Of a stretch of 64,000 bases of DNA, positions 26,005-35,514 are shown piece by piece. The notes under the pieces are model-generated. The model was not told the origin of the DNA. It saw only the letters and a program-made list of their open reading frames with translations, and searched no databases. The position numbers were made by a program, and so were the translations under genes. How positions within the stretch are numbered: position 1 is the first letter of the stretch; the number at the start of each line of letters is the position of its first letter. Source of the DNA: Ciceribacter sichuanensis (lineage in GTDB: Bacteria; Pseudomonadota; Alphaproteobacteria; Rhizobiales; Rhizobiaceae); NCBI RefSeq assembly GCF_024055605.1, contig NZ_JAMXLX010000001.1:992001-1056000 (forward strand), written 5' to 3'.

Positions 26005-26554
26005 GGCAAAGTATGAGCCGCGGCTCAAGAAAGAGTACGTTTCCCGGATTCGCGCCGCTATGCAGGAGCAGTTCTCCTACGCTAACGAGATGCAGATCCC
26101 GAAGCTTGAAAAGATCGTGATCAACATGGGTGTTGGCGAAGCGACGGCTGATTCGAAGAAGCCTACCGTTGCTGCTGCTGACCTGGCTGCCATCGCTGGC
26201 CAGAAGCCGGTCATCACCCGTGCACGTAACTCCATCGCTGGCTTCAAGGTCCGCGAAGGTATGCCGATCGGCGCAAAGGTCACTCTGCGCGGCGCCCGGA
26301 TGTATGAATTCCTGGATCGCCTGGTCTACATCGCGCTTCCGCGCGTTCGCGACTTTCGTGGCCTGAACCCGAAGAGCTTTGACGGCCGTGGCAACTTCGC
26401 CATGGGCATCAAGGAGCACATTGTGTTCCCTGAGATCAACTACGACAAGGTTGATCAGATGTGGGGCATGGACATCATCGTTTGCACGACGGCAAATACG
26501 GACGACGAAGCTCGGGCTCTTCTGAAAGAGTTCAACTTCCCGTTCCGTACGTAA
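25997..26554 (+). CDS. rplE: 50S ribosomal protein L5
   Basis: 185 residues. The 5S rRNA-binding region includes [21 protein letters not shown], and the family motif [24 protein letters not shown] is intact. L5 forms the 5S ribonucleoprotein with L18 (rplR, 27.9 kb) and bridges to S13. The start overlaps rplX by eight bases. rpsN follows after 33 nt. Confidence 0.98.
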   Translation: MAEAKYEPRLKKEYVSRIRAAMQEQFSYANEMQIPKLEKIVINMGVGEATADSKKPTVAAADLAAIAGQKPVITRARNSIAGFKVREGMPIGAKVTLRGARMYEFLDRLVYIALPRVRDFRGLNPKSFDGRGNFAMGIKEHIVFPEINYDKVDQMWGMDIIVCTTANTDDEARALLKEFNFPFRT

Positions 26555-26587
26555 CCGTAACGACGAGCGTAGAAGAGGAACTTCGAT

Positions 26588-26893
26588 ATGGCGAAGACAA
26601 GCGCAGTTGAAAAGAACAAGCGCCGCCGCAAGACAGTTGCCCAGCAGGCCGCCAAGCGCGCCGCGCTGAAGGCAGTGATCATGAACCAGTCCCTTTCGAT
26701 CGAGGAACGGTTCAAGGCAACCCTGAAGCTGGCAGATCTGCCGCGCGATGGCTCCAAGACCCGTATTCGCAACCGTTGCGAAGTCACCGGTCGTCCGCGT
26801 GCATTCTACCGCAAGCTCAAGATGTCGCGTATCGCGCTTCGCGAGCTGGGCAACCTCGGCAAGGTGCCGGGCGTTGTGAAGTCGAGCTGGTAA
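26588..26893 (+). CDS. rpsN: 30S ribosomal protein S14 (zinc-independent form)
   Basis: 101 residues. The C-terminal signature [41 protein letters not shown] is intact, but the four-cysteine zinc site of the short form is absent, so this is the long cysteine-poor type. It therefore does not need zinc. GAAGAGGAACTTCGAT precedes the ATG. Confidence 0.97.
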   Translation: MAKTSAVEKNKRRRKTVAQQAAKRAALKAVIMNQSLSIEERFKATLKLADLPRDGSKTRIRNRCEVTGRPRAFYRKLKMSRIALRELGNLGKVPGVVKSSW

Positions 26894-26905
26894 GGAGACG
26901 GGCAA

Positions 26906-27304
26906 ATGACGATGACTGATCCGTTGGGCGATATGCTCACCCGTATCCGTAACGGCGCCGCCCGCCGCAAGAGCTCGGTATCCACCCCGGCTTCAAAGCT
27001 GCGCGCACGCGTTCTCGATGTCCTGCAGGCCGAAGGTTATATCCGCGGCTATTCCCAGGTCGATTATGACAATGGCAAGTCCGAACTGCAGATCGAACTG
27101 AAGTACTACGAAGGTGCTTCGGTCATCCGCGAGATCGGCCGTGTCTCCAAGCCGGGCCGCCGGGTTTATGTCTCGGTCAAGTCCATCCCGCAGGTCGCGA
27201 ACGGCCTCGGCATCACCATCCTTTCGACTCCGAAGGGTGTGATGGCCGATCACCAGGCTCGCGAACAGAACGTTGGTGGCGAGGTTCTCTGCTCGGTCTT
27301 CTAA
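26906..27304 (+). CDS. rpsH: 30S ribosomal protein S8
   Basis: 132 residues: [23 protein letters not shown] and C-terminal [31 protein letters not shown]. It binds 16S helix 21 and, in Escherichia coli, represses the spc operon at rplE. Two in-frame ATGs (26906 and 26912) are close; the first is used here, after AAGGAGACGGGCAA. Confidence 0.97.
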   Translation: MTMTDPLGDMLTRIRNGAARRKSSVSTPASKLRARVLDVLQAEGYIRGYSQVDYDNGKSELQIELKYYEGASVIREIGRVSKPGRRVYVSVKSIPQVANGLGITILSTPKGVMADHQAREQNVGGEVLCSVF

Positions 27305-27346
27305 GACAGGGCAGGGATCTCCAGAACGAACAGACAGGATTAAACA

Positions 27347-27880
27347 ATGTCTCGTATCGGTAAAAAGCCCGTTCAGGTTCCTGCAGGGATCACGGCCACT
27401 GTTGATGGCCAGAAGGTTACTGCCAAGGGCCCTAAGGGTGAACTTTTCTTCGTCGCGAATGACGAGATCTCGGTAACGCTCGAAGACAACGCTGTTGTCG
27501 TTCAGCCGCGCAGCGCAACCAAGGATGCTCGTTCCAAGTGGGGCATGTCCCGCACGATGGTCGAGAACATCTTCAAGGGTGTGAAGGACGGCTACGAGCG
27601 CAAGCTCGAAATCAACGGCGTCGGTTACCGTGCTGCCATGCAGGGCAAGAACCTGCAGCTCGCACTCGGCTTCAGCCACGACGTGGTTTACGAGCCGCCG
27701 GTCGGCATCACCATTGCCGTTCCGAAGCCGACGGAAATCGTGGTTTCCGGCATCAACAAGCAGCAGGTCGGTCAGGTCGCTGCTGAGATCCGCGAATATC
27801 GCGGCCCCGAGCCCTACAAGGGCAAGGGCGTCAAGTATGCCGAAGAGCGGATCGTCCGCAAAGAAGGCAAGAAGAAGTAA
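27347..27880 (+). CDS. rplF: 50S ribosomal protein L6
   Basis: 177 residues with two tandem similar alpha/beta domains: [33 protein letters not shown], and the C-terminal rRNA-binding domain ending [27 protein letters not shown]6 lies beside the sarcin-ricin loop. GACAGGATTAAACA precedes the ATG. rplR follows after 12 nt. Confidence 0.98.
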   Translation: MSRIGKKPVQVPAGITATVDGQKVTAKGPKGELFFVANDEISVTLEDNAVVVQPRSATKDARSKWGMSRTMVENIFKGVKDGYERKLEINGVGYRAAMQGKNLQLALGFSHDVVYEPPVGITIAVPKPTEIVVSGINKQQVGQVAAEIREYRGPEPYKGKGVKYAEERIVRKEGKKK

Positions 27881-27892
27881 GGAACGCGCGAA

Positions 27893-28255
27893 ATGGCAAG
27901 CAGGAAAGAAGCACTTGTACGTCGTGCCAATCGCGTACGGCGTCAGATCAAGGCGGTGGCCAATGGCCGTCCGCGTCTGTCGGTACATCGCTCGTCGAAG
28001 AACATCTACGCTCAGGTCATCGACGATGTCGCTGGTCGTACGCTCGCTGCCGCATCGACCCTCGATACGGATCTGCGTTCTTCGCTGAAGACCGGTGCGG
28101 ACGTTGCAGCCGCTGCAGCCGTCGGCAAGCTCGTTGCAGAGCGCGCCGCCAAGGCTGGCGTCAAGGAAGTCGTGTTCGACCGTGGCGCCTTCATCTATCA
28201 CGGCCGTATCAAGGCCCTGGCAGAAGCAGCTCGCGAAGGCGGTCTGACCTTCTGA
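27893..28255 (+). CDS. rplR: 50S ribosomal protein L18
   Basis: 120 residues: basic N-terminus ([16 protein letters not shown]), the [20 protein letters not shown] motif and the [26 protein letters not shown] ending. It binds 5S rRNA with L5. A structured 143-nt gap with three hairpins separates it from rpsE, while most genes nearby are spaced by 10-20 nt. Confidence 0.98.
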   Translation: MASRKEALVRRANRVRRQIKAVANGRPRLSVHRSSKNIYAQVIDDVAGRTLAAASTLDTDLRSSLKTGADVAAAAAVGKLVAERAAKAGVKEVVFDRGAFIYHGRIKALAEAAREGGLTF

Positions 28256-28263
28256 TCTCGAAT

Positions 28264-28354
28264 ATCCGTCCGGGGTTACCCGGGCGGATTTCCGGCATTT
28301 GCCGGTTTCCCGGATTTCGCCGCTGACCCCGTAAAAGGGCAGGGCGAAATTTTT
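28264..28354 (+). terminator. hairpin cluster between rplR and rpsE, terminator-like at its end
   Basis: First hairpin: 28264-28274/28279-28289 (11 bp, one G-U). Second: CCGGC/GCCGG (28292-28296/28301-28305). Third: ATTTCGCC (28314-28321) with GGCGAAAT (28343-28350), enclosing a small CCC/GGG helix and running into five T residues. This resembles an intrinsic terminator or attenuator inside the spc group. Confidence 0.5.
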
Positions 28355-28398
28355 CGTAATCTGCCGATTGCACCCGGAAAAGAAAAAGGAAAAGGACA

Positions 28399-28968
28399 AT
28401 GGCACAGGAAAAGCGTGGTTCTCGCGAAGATCGCCAGAACCGTGAGGAGCGCGACAGCGAGTTTGTTGACAAGCTGGTCGCCATCAATCGCGTCGCCAAG
28501 GTGGTGAAGGGCGGCCGTCGTTTCGGCTTTGCTGCTCTCGTCGTCGTCGGCGACCAGAAGGGCCGGGTCGGTTTCGGCCATGGCAAGGCACGCGAAGTGC
28601 CGGAAGCTATCCGTAAGGCAACCGAAGCCGCCAAGCGCGAACTGATTTTCGTTCCGCTGCGTGACGGCCGTACGCTGCATCACGACGTCAACGGCCGTCA
28701 TGGCGCCGGCAAGGTTCTGCTGCGCTCCGCCAAGGCTGGTACCGGTATCATCGCCGGTGGTCCGATGCGCGCTGTCTTCGAAACGCTCGGCATGCACGAC
28801 GTCGTCGCCAAGTCGACTGGTTCGTCGAACCCCTACAACATGGTTCGCGCCACGTTCGACGCCCTGAAGCATCAGGTGCATCCGAAGGACATCGCAGCTC
28901 AGCGCGGCATCAAGTATGCTACGCTGCAGGCTCGCCGTGCCGCTTCCGGCAACGCGTCTGAAGAATAA
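28399..28968 (+). CDS. rpsE: 30S ribosomal protein S5
   Basis: 189 residues. The dsRNA-binding-like domain has [53 protein letters not shown], and the second domain has [40 protein letters not shown]5 maintains decoding accuracy. GGAAAAGGACA precedes the ATG. rpmD follows after 14 nt. Confidence 0.98.
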   Translation: MAQEKRGSREDRQNREERDSEFVDKLVAINRVAKVVKGGRRFGFAALVVVGDQKGRVGFGHGKAREVPEAIRKATEAAKRELIFVPLRDGRTLHHDVNGRHGAGKVLLRSAKAGTGIIAGGPMRAVFETLGMHDVVAKSTGSSNPYNMVRATFDALKHQVHPKDIAAQRGIKYATLQARRAASGNASEE

Positions 28969-28982
28969 GAGGAGTCTGATCC

Positions 28983-29192
28983 ATGGCTAAGGCTACGAAG
29001 AAGACTGAAGCAAAGACGATCACGGTCGAGCAGATCGGTTCGCCTATTCGCCGTCCGGCAGTTCAGCGCGCAACGCTGGTTGGTCTGGGCCTCAACAAGA
29101 TGCACCGGGTCCGCACCCTGGAGGATACCCCTTCGGTTCGCGGCATGATCCGTGCTGTCCAGCATCTCGTTCGCGTCGTCGACGAGAAGTGA
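28983..29192 (+). CDS. rpmD: 50S ribosomal protein L30
   Basis: 69 residues. The [46 protein letters not shown] core is the complete L30 fold, with a short lysine-rich N-terminal extension. L30 is a small late-assembly protein near the 5S rRNA. GAGGAGTCTGATCC precedes the ATG. Confidence 0.96.
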   Translation: MAKATKKTEAKTITVEQIGSPIRRPAVQRATLVGLGLNKMHRVRTLEDTPSVRGMIRAVQHLVRVVDEK

Positions 29193-29208
29193 GACGGAGG
29201 AAGTCATC

Positions 29209-29688
29209 ATGAAACTGAATGAAATCAAGGACAACGAAGGCGCCTCCAAGGACCGTATTCGCGTAGGTCGCGGCATCGGTTCCGGCAAGGGCAAGACCGG
29301 CGGCCGTGGCGTCAAGGGTCAGAAGGCTCGTTCGGGCGTTGCGGTCAACGGCTTCGAAGGCGGCCAGATGCCGATCTATCGTCGCCTGCCGAAGCGCGGC
29401 TTCAACAACATCTTCGCTTCTGAATACGTCACCGTTTCGCTCGGCCGTATCCAGACCGCGATCGATGCTGGCAAGCTCGACGCAAAGGCAACGGTTGACG
29501 CTGCTGCTCTCAAGGCTGCCGGCGTGATCCGTCGCCCGAAGGACGGCGTTCGTGTCCTGTCCGACGGCGAACTGAAGGTAAAGCTGACGATCGAAGTTGC
29601 CGGCGCCTCCAAGGCAGCCGTCGAGAAGATCGAGAAGGCAGGCGGCACCATCAAGCTGCTCGAAGCAGCTGCGGAAACCGCTGAATAA
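29209..29688 (+). CDS. rplO: 50S ribosomal protein L15
   Basis: 159 residues from the ATG at 29209 ([43 protein letters not shown]), with GACGGAGGAAGTCATC upstream. The glycine-rich N-terminal arm threads through 23S rRNA; the C-terminal globular domain includes [23 protein letters not shown]. It is the last ribosomal gene before secY and is followed by a hairpin. Confidence 0.97.
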   Translation: MKLNEIKDNEGASKDRIRVGRGIGSGKGKTGGRGVKGQKARSGVAVNGFEGGQMPIYRRLPKRGFNNIFASEYVTVSLGRIQTAIDAGKLDAKATVDAAALKAAGVIRRPKDGVRVLSDGELKVKLTIEVAGASKAAVEKIEKAGGTIKLLEAAAETAE

Positions 29689-29698
29689 CTGACAGATC

Positions 29699-29733
29699 GA
29701 TCGCCCGGGGTGCTTCACACCGGGCGATCTTGC
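29699..29733 (+). terminator. hairpin between rplO and secY
   Basis: Arms GATCGCCCGG (29699-29708) and CCGGGCGATC (29720-29729) form a 10-bp perfect stem with additional GTG/CAC pairing inside the loop. It is followed by only TTGCT, so read-through into secY-adk is likely. Confidence 0.5.
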
Positions 29734-29918
29734 TCCCATATGTGAGCCTCACTGCCCATGGGCGGGCTTTCGTCCGTCTTCCGGGACATTCTGGAAAACA
29801 AGGGTGAGGCATGCGATTGCACCGCAATCTCTCCCGCGCCCGGTTTTCTTTAAAACAATTGGACGAATGACCTTCGGTCTGACAAAGCTCAGCCGGATTT
29901 GGTTTTGCGGAGAATTTC

Positions 29919-31259
29919 ATGGCTTCTGCAGCGGAACAATTGGCCTCGAACCTCAACTTCTCGACCTTCGCCAAGGCGGAGGATCTGAAGAAGCGCTTGT
30001 GGTTCACTCTGGCCGCCTTGCTGGTCTATCGCCTGGGCACTCATATTCCGCTGCCCGGCCTCAACCCGGAGGCCTATGCCGCCGCTTTCCAGGGGCAGTC
30101 CGGAGGTATCCTCGGCCTGTTCAACATGTTTTCGGGCGGCGCTGTAGAGCGCATGGCGATCTTCGCCCTCGGTATCATGCCCTACATTTCGGCCTCGATC
30201 ATCGTGCAGCTCATGACCTCGGTCGTGCCTGCGCTCGAGAACCTCAAGAAAGAGGGTGAGCAGGGCCGCAAGATCATCAACCAGTACACCCGTTACGGTA
30301 CGGTGCTGCTCGGCACGCTGCAGGCCTATGGCATTGCGGTCGGCCTCGAAAGCGGCAACGGCCTCGTGATCGATCCGGGCTGGTTCTTCCGCATTTCGAC
30401 CGTTATCACGCTGCTTGGCGGCACGATGTTCCTGATGTGGCTCGGTGAGCAGATCACCTCGCGCGGAATCGGCAACGGTATCTCGCTGATCATCTTCGCA
30501 GGTATCGCAGCAGGTCTTCCGACGGCACTGGCCCACACTCTCGACCTCGGCCGCACCGGCGCGCTTTCGACTGCGCTTATCCTGACCGTTATCGTTGTTG
30601 CTATTGGCGTTATCGCCCTGATCGTCTTCGTCGAGCGCGCCCAGCGTCGTCTGCTGATCCAGTACCCGAAGCGTCAGGTCGGCAACCGCATGTTCCAGGG
30701 CGACACCTCGCACCTGCCGCTGAAGCTCAACACCTCGGGCGTTATCCCGGCGATCTTCGCGTCTTCGCTGCTGCTGCTGCCGGCGACGGCTGCAGGTTTC
30801 GCTGGAACCACCACGCTTCCGACCTGGGCGACGACGATCATTTCGGCGCTCGGTCACGGCCAGCCGCTGTATATGGTGCTTTATGCTGCCCTGATCGCTT
30901 TCTTTGCCTTCTTCTACACGGCCATCGTTTTCAATCCGAAGGACACGGCCGACAATCTGAAGAAGCATGGCGGTTTCATTCCGGGCATTCGTCCCGGTGA
31001 GCGTACCGCGGAGTACATTGACTACGTGCTGACCCGCATCACGGTCATCGGCGCGATCTATCTCGTCTTCGTCTGCATTCTTCCCGAGATCCTGGTTTCG
31101 CAAACTGGTGTGCCATTATCCCTTGGTGGTACGTCGCTTTTGATTGTTGTCAGCGTCACCCTCGATACTGTAGCACAGATCCAGGGGCATCTGATCGCGC
31201 AGCAATATGAGGGCCTGATCAAGAAGTCGAAATTGCGTGGAGGAAAGAGGGGACGATGA
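29919..31259 (+). CDS. secY: preprotein translocase subunit SecY
   Basis: 446 residues with ten predicted transmembrane helices. The family segments [29 protein letters not shown] (TM2/plug side), [12 protein letters not shown] and [21 protein letters not shown] are present. SecY forms the protein-conducting channel with SecE (997) and SecG. Its stop overlaps the adk start (ATGA), the usual secY-adk coupling. Confidence 0.98.
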   Translation: MASAAEQLASNLNFSTFAKAEDLKKRLWFTLAALLVYRLGTHIPLPGLNPEAYAAAFQGQSGGILGLFNMFSGGAVERMAIFALGIMPYISASIIVQLMTSVVPALENLKKEGEQGRKIINQYTRYGTVLLGTLQAYGIAVGLESGNGLVIDPGWFFRISTVITLLGGTMFLMWLGEQITSRGIGNGISLIIFAGIAAGLPTALAHTLDLGRTGALSTALILTVIVVAIGVIALIVFVERAQRRLLIQYPKRQVGNRMFQGDTSHLPLKLNTSGVIPAIFASSLLLLPATAAGFAGTTTLPTWATTIISALGHGQPLYMVLYAALIAFFAFFYTAIVFNPKDTADNLKKHGGFIPGIRPGERTAEYIDYVLTRITVIGAIYLVFVCILPEILVSQTGVPLSLGGTSLLIVVSVTLDTVAQIQGHLIAQQYEGLIKKSKLRGGKRGR

Positions 31260-31906
31260 GACTTATCCTTTTGGGTCCGCCGGGAGCGGGCAAGGGGACG
31301 CAGGCCCAGAGAATCGTTGACAAGCATGGCATTCCGCAGCTTTCGACCGGTGATATGCTTCGTGCAGCGGTAAGCGCTGGCACTGAGGTGGGCAAGCGTG
31401 CGAAGGCCGTCATGGACGCCGGCAAGCTGGTTTCCGACGAGATCGTTATTGCCATTGTCTCTGAGCGAATCGATGCGCCGGACTGTGCCAACGGGTTCAT
31501 TCTCGATGGCTTCCCGCGCACGCTGGTTCAGGCCGATGCGACTGAAAAGATGCTCTCCGACAAGGGGCTCGATCTTTCGGCCGTCATTGAAATCAAGGTG
31601 GATGACGAGATTTTGGCCGATCGAATCGCCGGTCGTTACACCTGTGCCAACTGTGGCACGGGTTATCACGATACGAATCTGAAGCCGAAGGTCGAAGGCG
31701 TTTGCGACAAGTGCGGTTCGACGCACTTCAAGCGTCGTCCGGATGACAACCGTGATACGGTTCGTACTCGCCTGCAGGCGTATTACAAGGAAACCTCGCC
31801 GCTCATCGGCTACTACTATGCCAAGGGCAAGCTGCATTCCGTCGACGGCATGGGCGAGATTGATAACGTTACGACGGATATCGAGGCTATTCTCGCCGGG
31901 CTCTGA
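31256..31906 (+). CDS. adk: adenylate kinase with zinc-type lid
   Basis: 216 residues. P-loop [14 protein letters not shown]-binding region and the [10 protein letters not shown] motif are intact. The lid domain has two cysteine pairs ([10 protein letters not shown] and [10 protein letters not shown]), the zinc-binding lid form. It interconverts ATP and AMP with two ADP. It overlaps secY by four bases. A 227-nt gap precedes rpsM. Confidence 0.97.
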   Translation: MRLILLGPPGAGKGTQAQRIVDKHGIPQLSTGDMLRAAVSAGTEVGKRAKAVMDAGKLVSDEIVIAIVSERIDAPDCANGFILDGFPRTLVQADATEKMLSDKGLDLSAVIEIKVDDEILADRIAGRYTCANCGTGYHDTNLKPKVEGVCDKCGSTHFKRRPDDNRDTVRTRLQAYYKETSPLIGYYYAKGKLHSVDGMGEIDNVTTDIEAILAGL

Positions 31907-32036
31907 GTCTGGCGGGTACAAGAATCTTTACGGAACCGGTTGCTTTTGGCAGCTGATTCCGTTAAACAGCGCGCCAACTCGCGACATTTGAGCGGTCGGC
32001 GCGTTCTTCCATAGTGGAAGACCGGGTTCGATCGTT

Positions 32037-32065
32037 TTGACTTGTTGAGAACCTGATTTGTAATT
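32037..32065 (+). promoter_or_regulatory. weak promoter candidate upstream of rpsM
   Basis: TTGACT (32037-32042) is followed after 17-18 nt by GTAATT/TAATTG. A small hairpin CTTCCA/TGGAAG (about 32004-32018) lies just upstream. The -10 is poor; a separate promoter for rpsM-rpsK-rpoA-rplQ is plausible from the 227-nt gap. Confidence 0.3.
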
Positions 32066-32133
32066 GCGGCCCATAAGGGCCGTGTAACGAGACACCACTT
32101 GCCGGCTGGCAACTGGAAGCAAGGAGAATAGGC

Positions 32134-32502
32134 GTGGCACGTATCGCTGGCGTCAACATCCCGACCGCGAAGCGCGTAGTAATCGCGCTCCGTTACATTC
32201 ACGGGATCGGTCCGAAATTCGCGCAGGAGATCATCGAGAAGGTCGGTATCCCGGCTGATCGCCGCGTTCATCAGCTCACGGATGCGGAAATCCTCGCAAT
32301 CCGCGAAATCCTCGACCGTGACTATCAGGTCGAAGGCGACCTGCGTCGCGAAACCGCAATGAACATCAAGCGTCTGATGGACCTTGGCTGCTACCGCGGC
32401 CTGCGTCATCGTCGCGGTCTTCCGGTTCGCGGTCAGCGCACGCACACCAATGCTCGTACCCGCAAGGGTCCGGCAAAGGCGATCGCCGGTAAGAAGAAGT
32501 AA
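32134..32502 (+). CDS. rpsM: 30S ribosomal protein S13
   Basis: 122 residues starting at GTG ([26 protein letters not shown]) with AAGGAGAATAGGC upstream. The C-terminal [32 protein letters not shown] tail reaches the P-site tRNA. It is the first gene of the alpha group and is followed by rpsK after 135 nt. Confidence 0.98.
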   Translation: MARIAGVNIPTAKRVVIALRYIHGIGPKFAQEIIEKVGIPADRRVHQLTDAEILAIREILDRDYQVEGDLRRETAMNIKRLMDLGCYRGLRHRRGLPVRGQRTHTNARTRKGPAKAIAGKKK

Positions 32503-32637
32503 TTTTCCGGTTTGGTCCGGAGGGGAGGCTGGCGCAGCAGTGCCGGCCTTCTTTGAGTTTGGCAAGGGCTGTCTCCAGCCCTTCCTGGGTGTAGCCGCTG
32601 GTGTTACGGCGGTGTCAAGATCAATGAAAGGGAAGTT

Positions 32638-33027
32638 ATGGCCAAGGAAGCCACCCGCATTCGCCGTCGCGAACGCAAAAACATTTCTTCGGGCGTTGCC
32701 CACGTCAATTCGACGTTCAACAACACGATGATCACCATCACCGACGCACAGGGCAATGCTATTGCCTGGTCGTCGGCTGGCGCCAAGGGCTTCAAGGGTT
32801 CGCGTAAGTCGACCCCGTTTGCTGCTCAGATCGCTGCTGAGGATTGCGCCAAGAAGGCTCAGGAACACGGCATGAAGTCTCTGGAAGTGGAAGTTTGCGG
32901 TCCGGGTTCCGGTCGTGAGTCCGCTCTCCGCGCCCTCCAGGCTGCCGGCTTCATGATCACCTCGATCCGCGATGTGACCCCGATCCCGCACAATGGCTGC
33001 CGTCCGCGCAAGAAGCGCCGCGTCTGA
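32638..33027 (+). CDS. rpsK: 30S ribosomal protein S11
   Basis: 129 residues: [49 protein letters not shown] and [45 protein letters not shown]11 contacts mRNA at the E site and forms part of the platform. GAAAGGGAAGTT precedes the ATG. rpoA follows after 100 nt. Confidence 0.98.
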   Translation: MAKEATRIRRRERKNISSGVAHVNSTFNNTMITITDAQGNAIAWSSAGAKGFKGSRKSTPFAAQIAAEDCAKKAQEHGMKSLEVEVCGPGSGRESALRALQAAGFMITSIRDVTPIPHNGCRPRKKRRV

Positions 33028-33127
33028 TCATCTTTCATCCCGCCGGCGAGCGCTCATGCGCTCGTTTTGGTGCTTCTAATGCTCGGTCGTCACGATTGGA
33101 TGGTGGCGACGAACGGAAGGTAAAATC

Positions 33128-34138
33128 ATGATCCAGAAGAATTGGCAGGAATTGATCAAGCCGAACAAGGTGGAGTTCACCTCGTCGGGTCGCACCAAGG
33201 CAACGCTCGTTGCCGAGCCGCTGGAACGCGGCTTCGGTCTGACCCTCGGCAACGCGCTCCGTCGCGTTCTTTTGTCGTCGCTTCGCGGTGCAGCTGTCAC
33301 GGCCGTGCAGATCGACGGCGTGCTGCATGAGTTCTCGTCGATCCCGGGCGTCCGGGAAGACGTGACCGACATCGTGCTCAACATCAAGGAAATCGCCATC
33401 AAGATGGATGGCGACGACGCAAAGCGCATGGTCGTGCGCAAGCAGGGCCCGGGCGTTGTCACCGCCGGCGACATCCAGACGGTTGGCGACATCGAGATCC
33501 TTAACCCCGCTCATGTCATCTGCACCCTCGATGAGGGCGCCGAGATCCGCATGGAGTTCACGGTCAACAACGGCAAGGGCTACGTCCCGGCCGAGCGTAA
33601 CCGCGCGGAAGATGCTCCGATCGGCCTTATCCCGGTCGACAGCCTCTACTCGCCGGTCAAGAAGGTGTCCTACAAGGTGGAAAACACCCGCGAAGGACAG
33701 GTTCTCGACTACGACAAGCTGACGATGACCATCGAAACCGATGGTTCTGTCACCGGTGAAGATGCGGTCGCTTTTGCTGCCCGTATCCTTCAGGACCAGC
33801 TGTCGGTCTTCGTCAACTTCGACGAACCGCAGAAGGAAGTCGAAGAAGAATCGGTCACCGAACTTGCGTTCAACCCGGCCCTCCTCAAGAAGGTCGACGA
33901 ACTCGAGCTTTCGGTCCGTTCGGCAAACTGCCTGAAGAACGACAACATCGTCTATATCGGCGACCTCATTCAGAAGACGGAAGCAGAAATGCTCCGCACT
34001 CCGAACTTCGGTCGCAAGTCGCTGAACGAAATCAAGGAAGTTCTCGCTTCCATGGGCCTGCACCTCGGCATGGAAGTACCGGCATGGCCGCCCGAGAACA
34101 TCGAAGATCTCGCCAAGCGCTACGAAGACCAGTACTAA
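33128..34138 (+). CDS. rpoA: DNA-directed RNA polymerase subunit alpha
   Basis: 336 residues. The N-terminal domain carries the dimerisation and assembly signature [33 protein letters not shown]. After a linker, the C-terminal domain has [47 protein letters not shown], which binds UP elements and activators. It completes the core polymerase genes of the window. Confidence 0.99.
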   Translation: MIQKNWQELIKPNKVEFTSSGRTKATLVAEPLERGFGLTLGNALRRVLLSSLRGAAVTAVQIDGVLHEFSSIPGVREDVTDIVLNIKEIAIKMDGDDAKRMVVRKQGPGVVTAGDIQTVGDIEILNPAHVICTLDEGAEIRMEFTVNNGKGYVPAERNRAEDAPIGLIPVDSLYSPVKKVSYKVENTREGQVLDYDKLTMTIETDGSVTGEDAVAFAARILQDQLSVFVNFDEPQKEVEEESVTELAFNPALLKKVDELELSVRSANCLKNDNIVYIGDLIQKTEAEMLRTPNFGRKSLNEIKEVLASMGLHLGMEVPAWPPENIEDLAKRYEDQY

Positions 34139-34263
34139 GCGTCATAAGAAGGCAGGCTCACCTCTGCCTTTCCAGTCAAACTGCAGGCGGATGCCTGTAT
34201 GTGTCAGGAAACGGCAGGGCCGCTCGAAGTGCGAAGCGAAGCCTGCATTAAAGGAGAATAGCA

Positions 34264-34689
34264 ATGCGCCACCAGAAAGCCGGTCGCAAGCTGAACCGTA
34301 CCGCCAGCCACCGTAAGGCGATGTTCGCCAACATGGCTGCTTCGCTCATCACCCATGAGCAGATCGTCACCACCCTGCCCAAGGCGAAGGAAATTCGCCC
34401 GATCGTCGAGAAGCTTGTCACCCTCGGCAAGCGCGGCGACCTGCACGCTCGTCGTCAGGCGATCTCGCAGATCCAGGACCAGGATGCCGTCAAGAAGCTC
34501 TTCGACGCCATCGCTTCGCGTTATGCCAACCGTAACGGTGGCTACCTGCGCATCATGAAGGCAGGTTTCCGTCAGGGCGACAACGCTGCCATGGCCGTCA
34601 TCGAATTCGTCGAGCGCGACGTCGATGCCAAGGGCGCGGCCGACAAGGCTCGCGTCGCTGCTGAAGCCGAAGCTGCCGAAGCCGCATAA
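34264..34689 (+). CDS. rplQ: 50S ribosomal protein L17
   Basis: 141 residues. The core [43 protein letters not shown] is standard. The C-terminal tail is alanine- and glutamate-rich ([14 protein letters not shown]), a common alphaproteobacterial extension. TAAAGGAGAATAGCA precedes the ATG. It is the last gene of the ribosomal run; a strong terminator follows. Confidence 0.98.
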   Translation: MRHQKAGRKLNRTASHRKAMFANMAASLITHEQIVTTLPKAKEIRPIVEKLVTLGKRGDLHARRQAISQIQDQDAVKKLFDAIASRYANRNGGYLRIMKAGFRQGDNAAMAVIEFVERDVDAKGAADKARVAAEAEAAEAA

Positions 34690-34714
34690 TTTCTTCCCGA
34701 AAGGGACAGAATCG

Positions 34715-34746
34715 AAAAAGCCGGGTGAGCGATCACCCGGCTTTTT
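34715..34746 (+). terminator. rplQ terminator
   Basis: A 14-bp perfect stem (34715-34728/34733-34746) with loop GCGA runs into TTTTT. Because it is flanked by A5 and T5 it can act in both directions. It closes the ribosomal protein region. Confidence 0.95.
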
Positions 34747-34819
34747 GCGTTAAAGCTGCTCTGCCGGGCGACAATCATTTCGCGCGTTGCAGGGGTTTGC
34801 CATGTTGCCGGAGATCATC

Positions 34820-34847
34820 TTGCTTGCAAAGACTGTGGATTTATACA
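34820..34847 (+). promoter_or_regulatory. candidate promoter for the second GNAT gene
   Basis: TTGCTT (34820-34825) and TATACA (34842-34847) are 16 nt apart, giving a start near 34854 and a leader of about 57 nt to the ATG at 34911. Confidence 0.4.
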
Positions 34848-34910
34848 GCCAGAAGAGGTTGCGGGCGTCTGTCTGTTACAGCAAGGTCGAGATTGGCGAG
34901 GCGGACGCAC

Positions 34911-35372
34911 ATGGAGATTCAGATTACTTTAGCCGAGCACAATGACATCGATCCCTGGATGTTGCTGGCTGAGCAGGTGATTCCGCTATTCGGTCCGATG
35001 CCGCACTTCGAAGCAATCCTCGGACGCAAGATCGCGCAGAAACAGGCATATTGTGCCCGGATAGGTACAAACAACGTGACGTTGATCGGTGGCGTTTTGA
35101 TTGGTGGCACGGGTCGCGAGCACTGGATACGATGGCTGGCAGTTTCGTCGGAGTATAGAAGGCGTGGTGTTGGCAGGACGCTGGTGGAGAAGGCTATTTC
35201 GGCCGTCCCTGCCAATTCACCTATCTATGTGGACACCTTCGTAGGAGAAAGCGCCGAAGCGGATGCCGCCAATCGCTTCTATCAGACTTGTGGCTTCGCA
35301 CCGGCGGAAGTCTGGCAGGTGGATGATTTGCTTCGCCAGCGATATGTGCGGCCACCTTCTGTCTACGTGTGA
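34911..35372 (+). CDS. GNAT family N-acetyltransferase
   Basis: 153 residues from the ATG at 34911 (MEIQITLAEHNDIDPW). The acetyl-CoA loop IRWLAVSSEYRRRGVGRTLVEKA (R-R-x-G-x-G form) and the C-terminal AANRFYQTCGFAPAEVW are clear GNAT motifs. The acceptor is unknown. It is not closely similar to the GNAT at the start of the window. The next gene is convergent. Confidence 0.85.
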   Translation: MEIQITLAEHNDIDPWMLLAEQVIPLFGPMPHFEAILGRKIAQKQAYCARIGTNNVTLIGGVLIGGTGREHWIRWLAVSSEYRRRGVGRTLVEKAISAVPANSPIYVDTFVGESAEADAANRFYQTCGFAPAEVWQVDDLLRQRYVRPPSVYV

Positions 35373-35514
35373 GAAGAGCACCGGTTACGTCAGGGCGGGG
35401 GGCTCCGAAGGTGATCCCTCTCATGGCCCACGACAACCTCGCTGCTCGTTGTCGTGCGTTGTCGCCCCGTCTTCACCGGGAATGCTCCGGCGCATTGCGG
35501 CTTGACGGGCCGGT

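Noticed and set aside
30000..34700. Absence of infA and rpmJ next to secY
   Set aside because: This is normal in rhizobia, where these genes lie elsewhere; it is not evidence of deletion.
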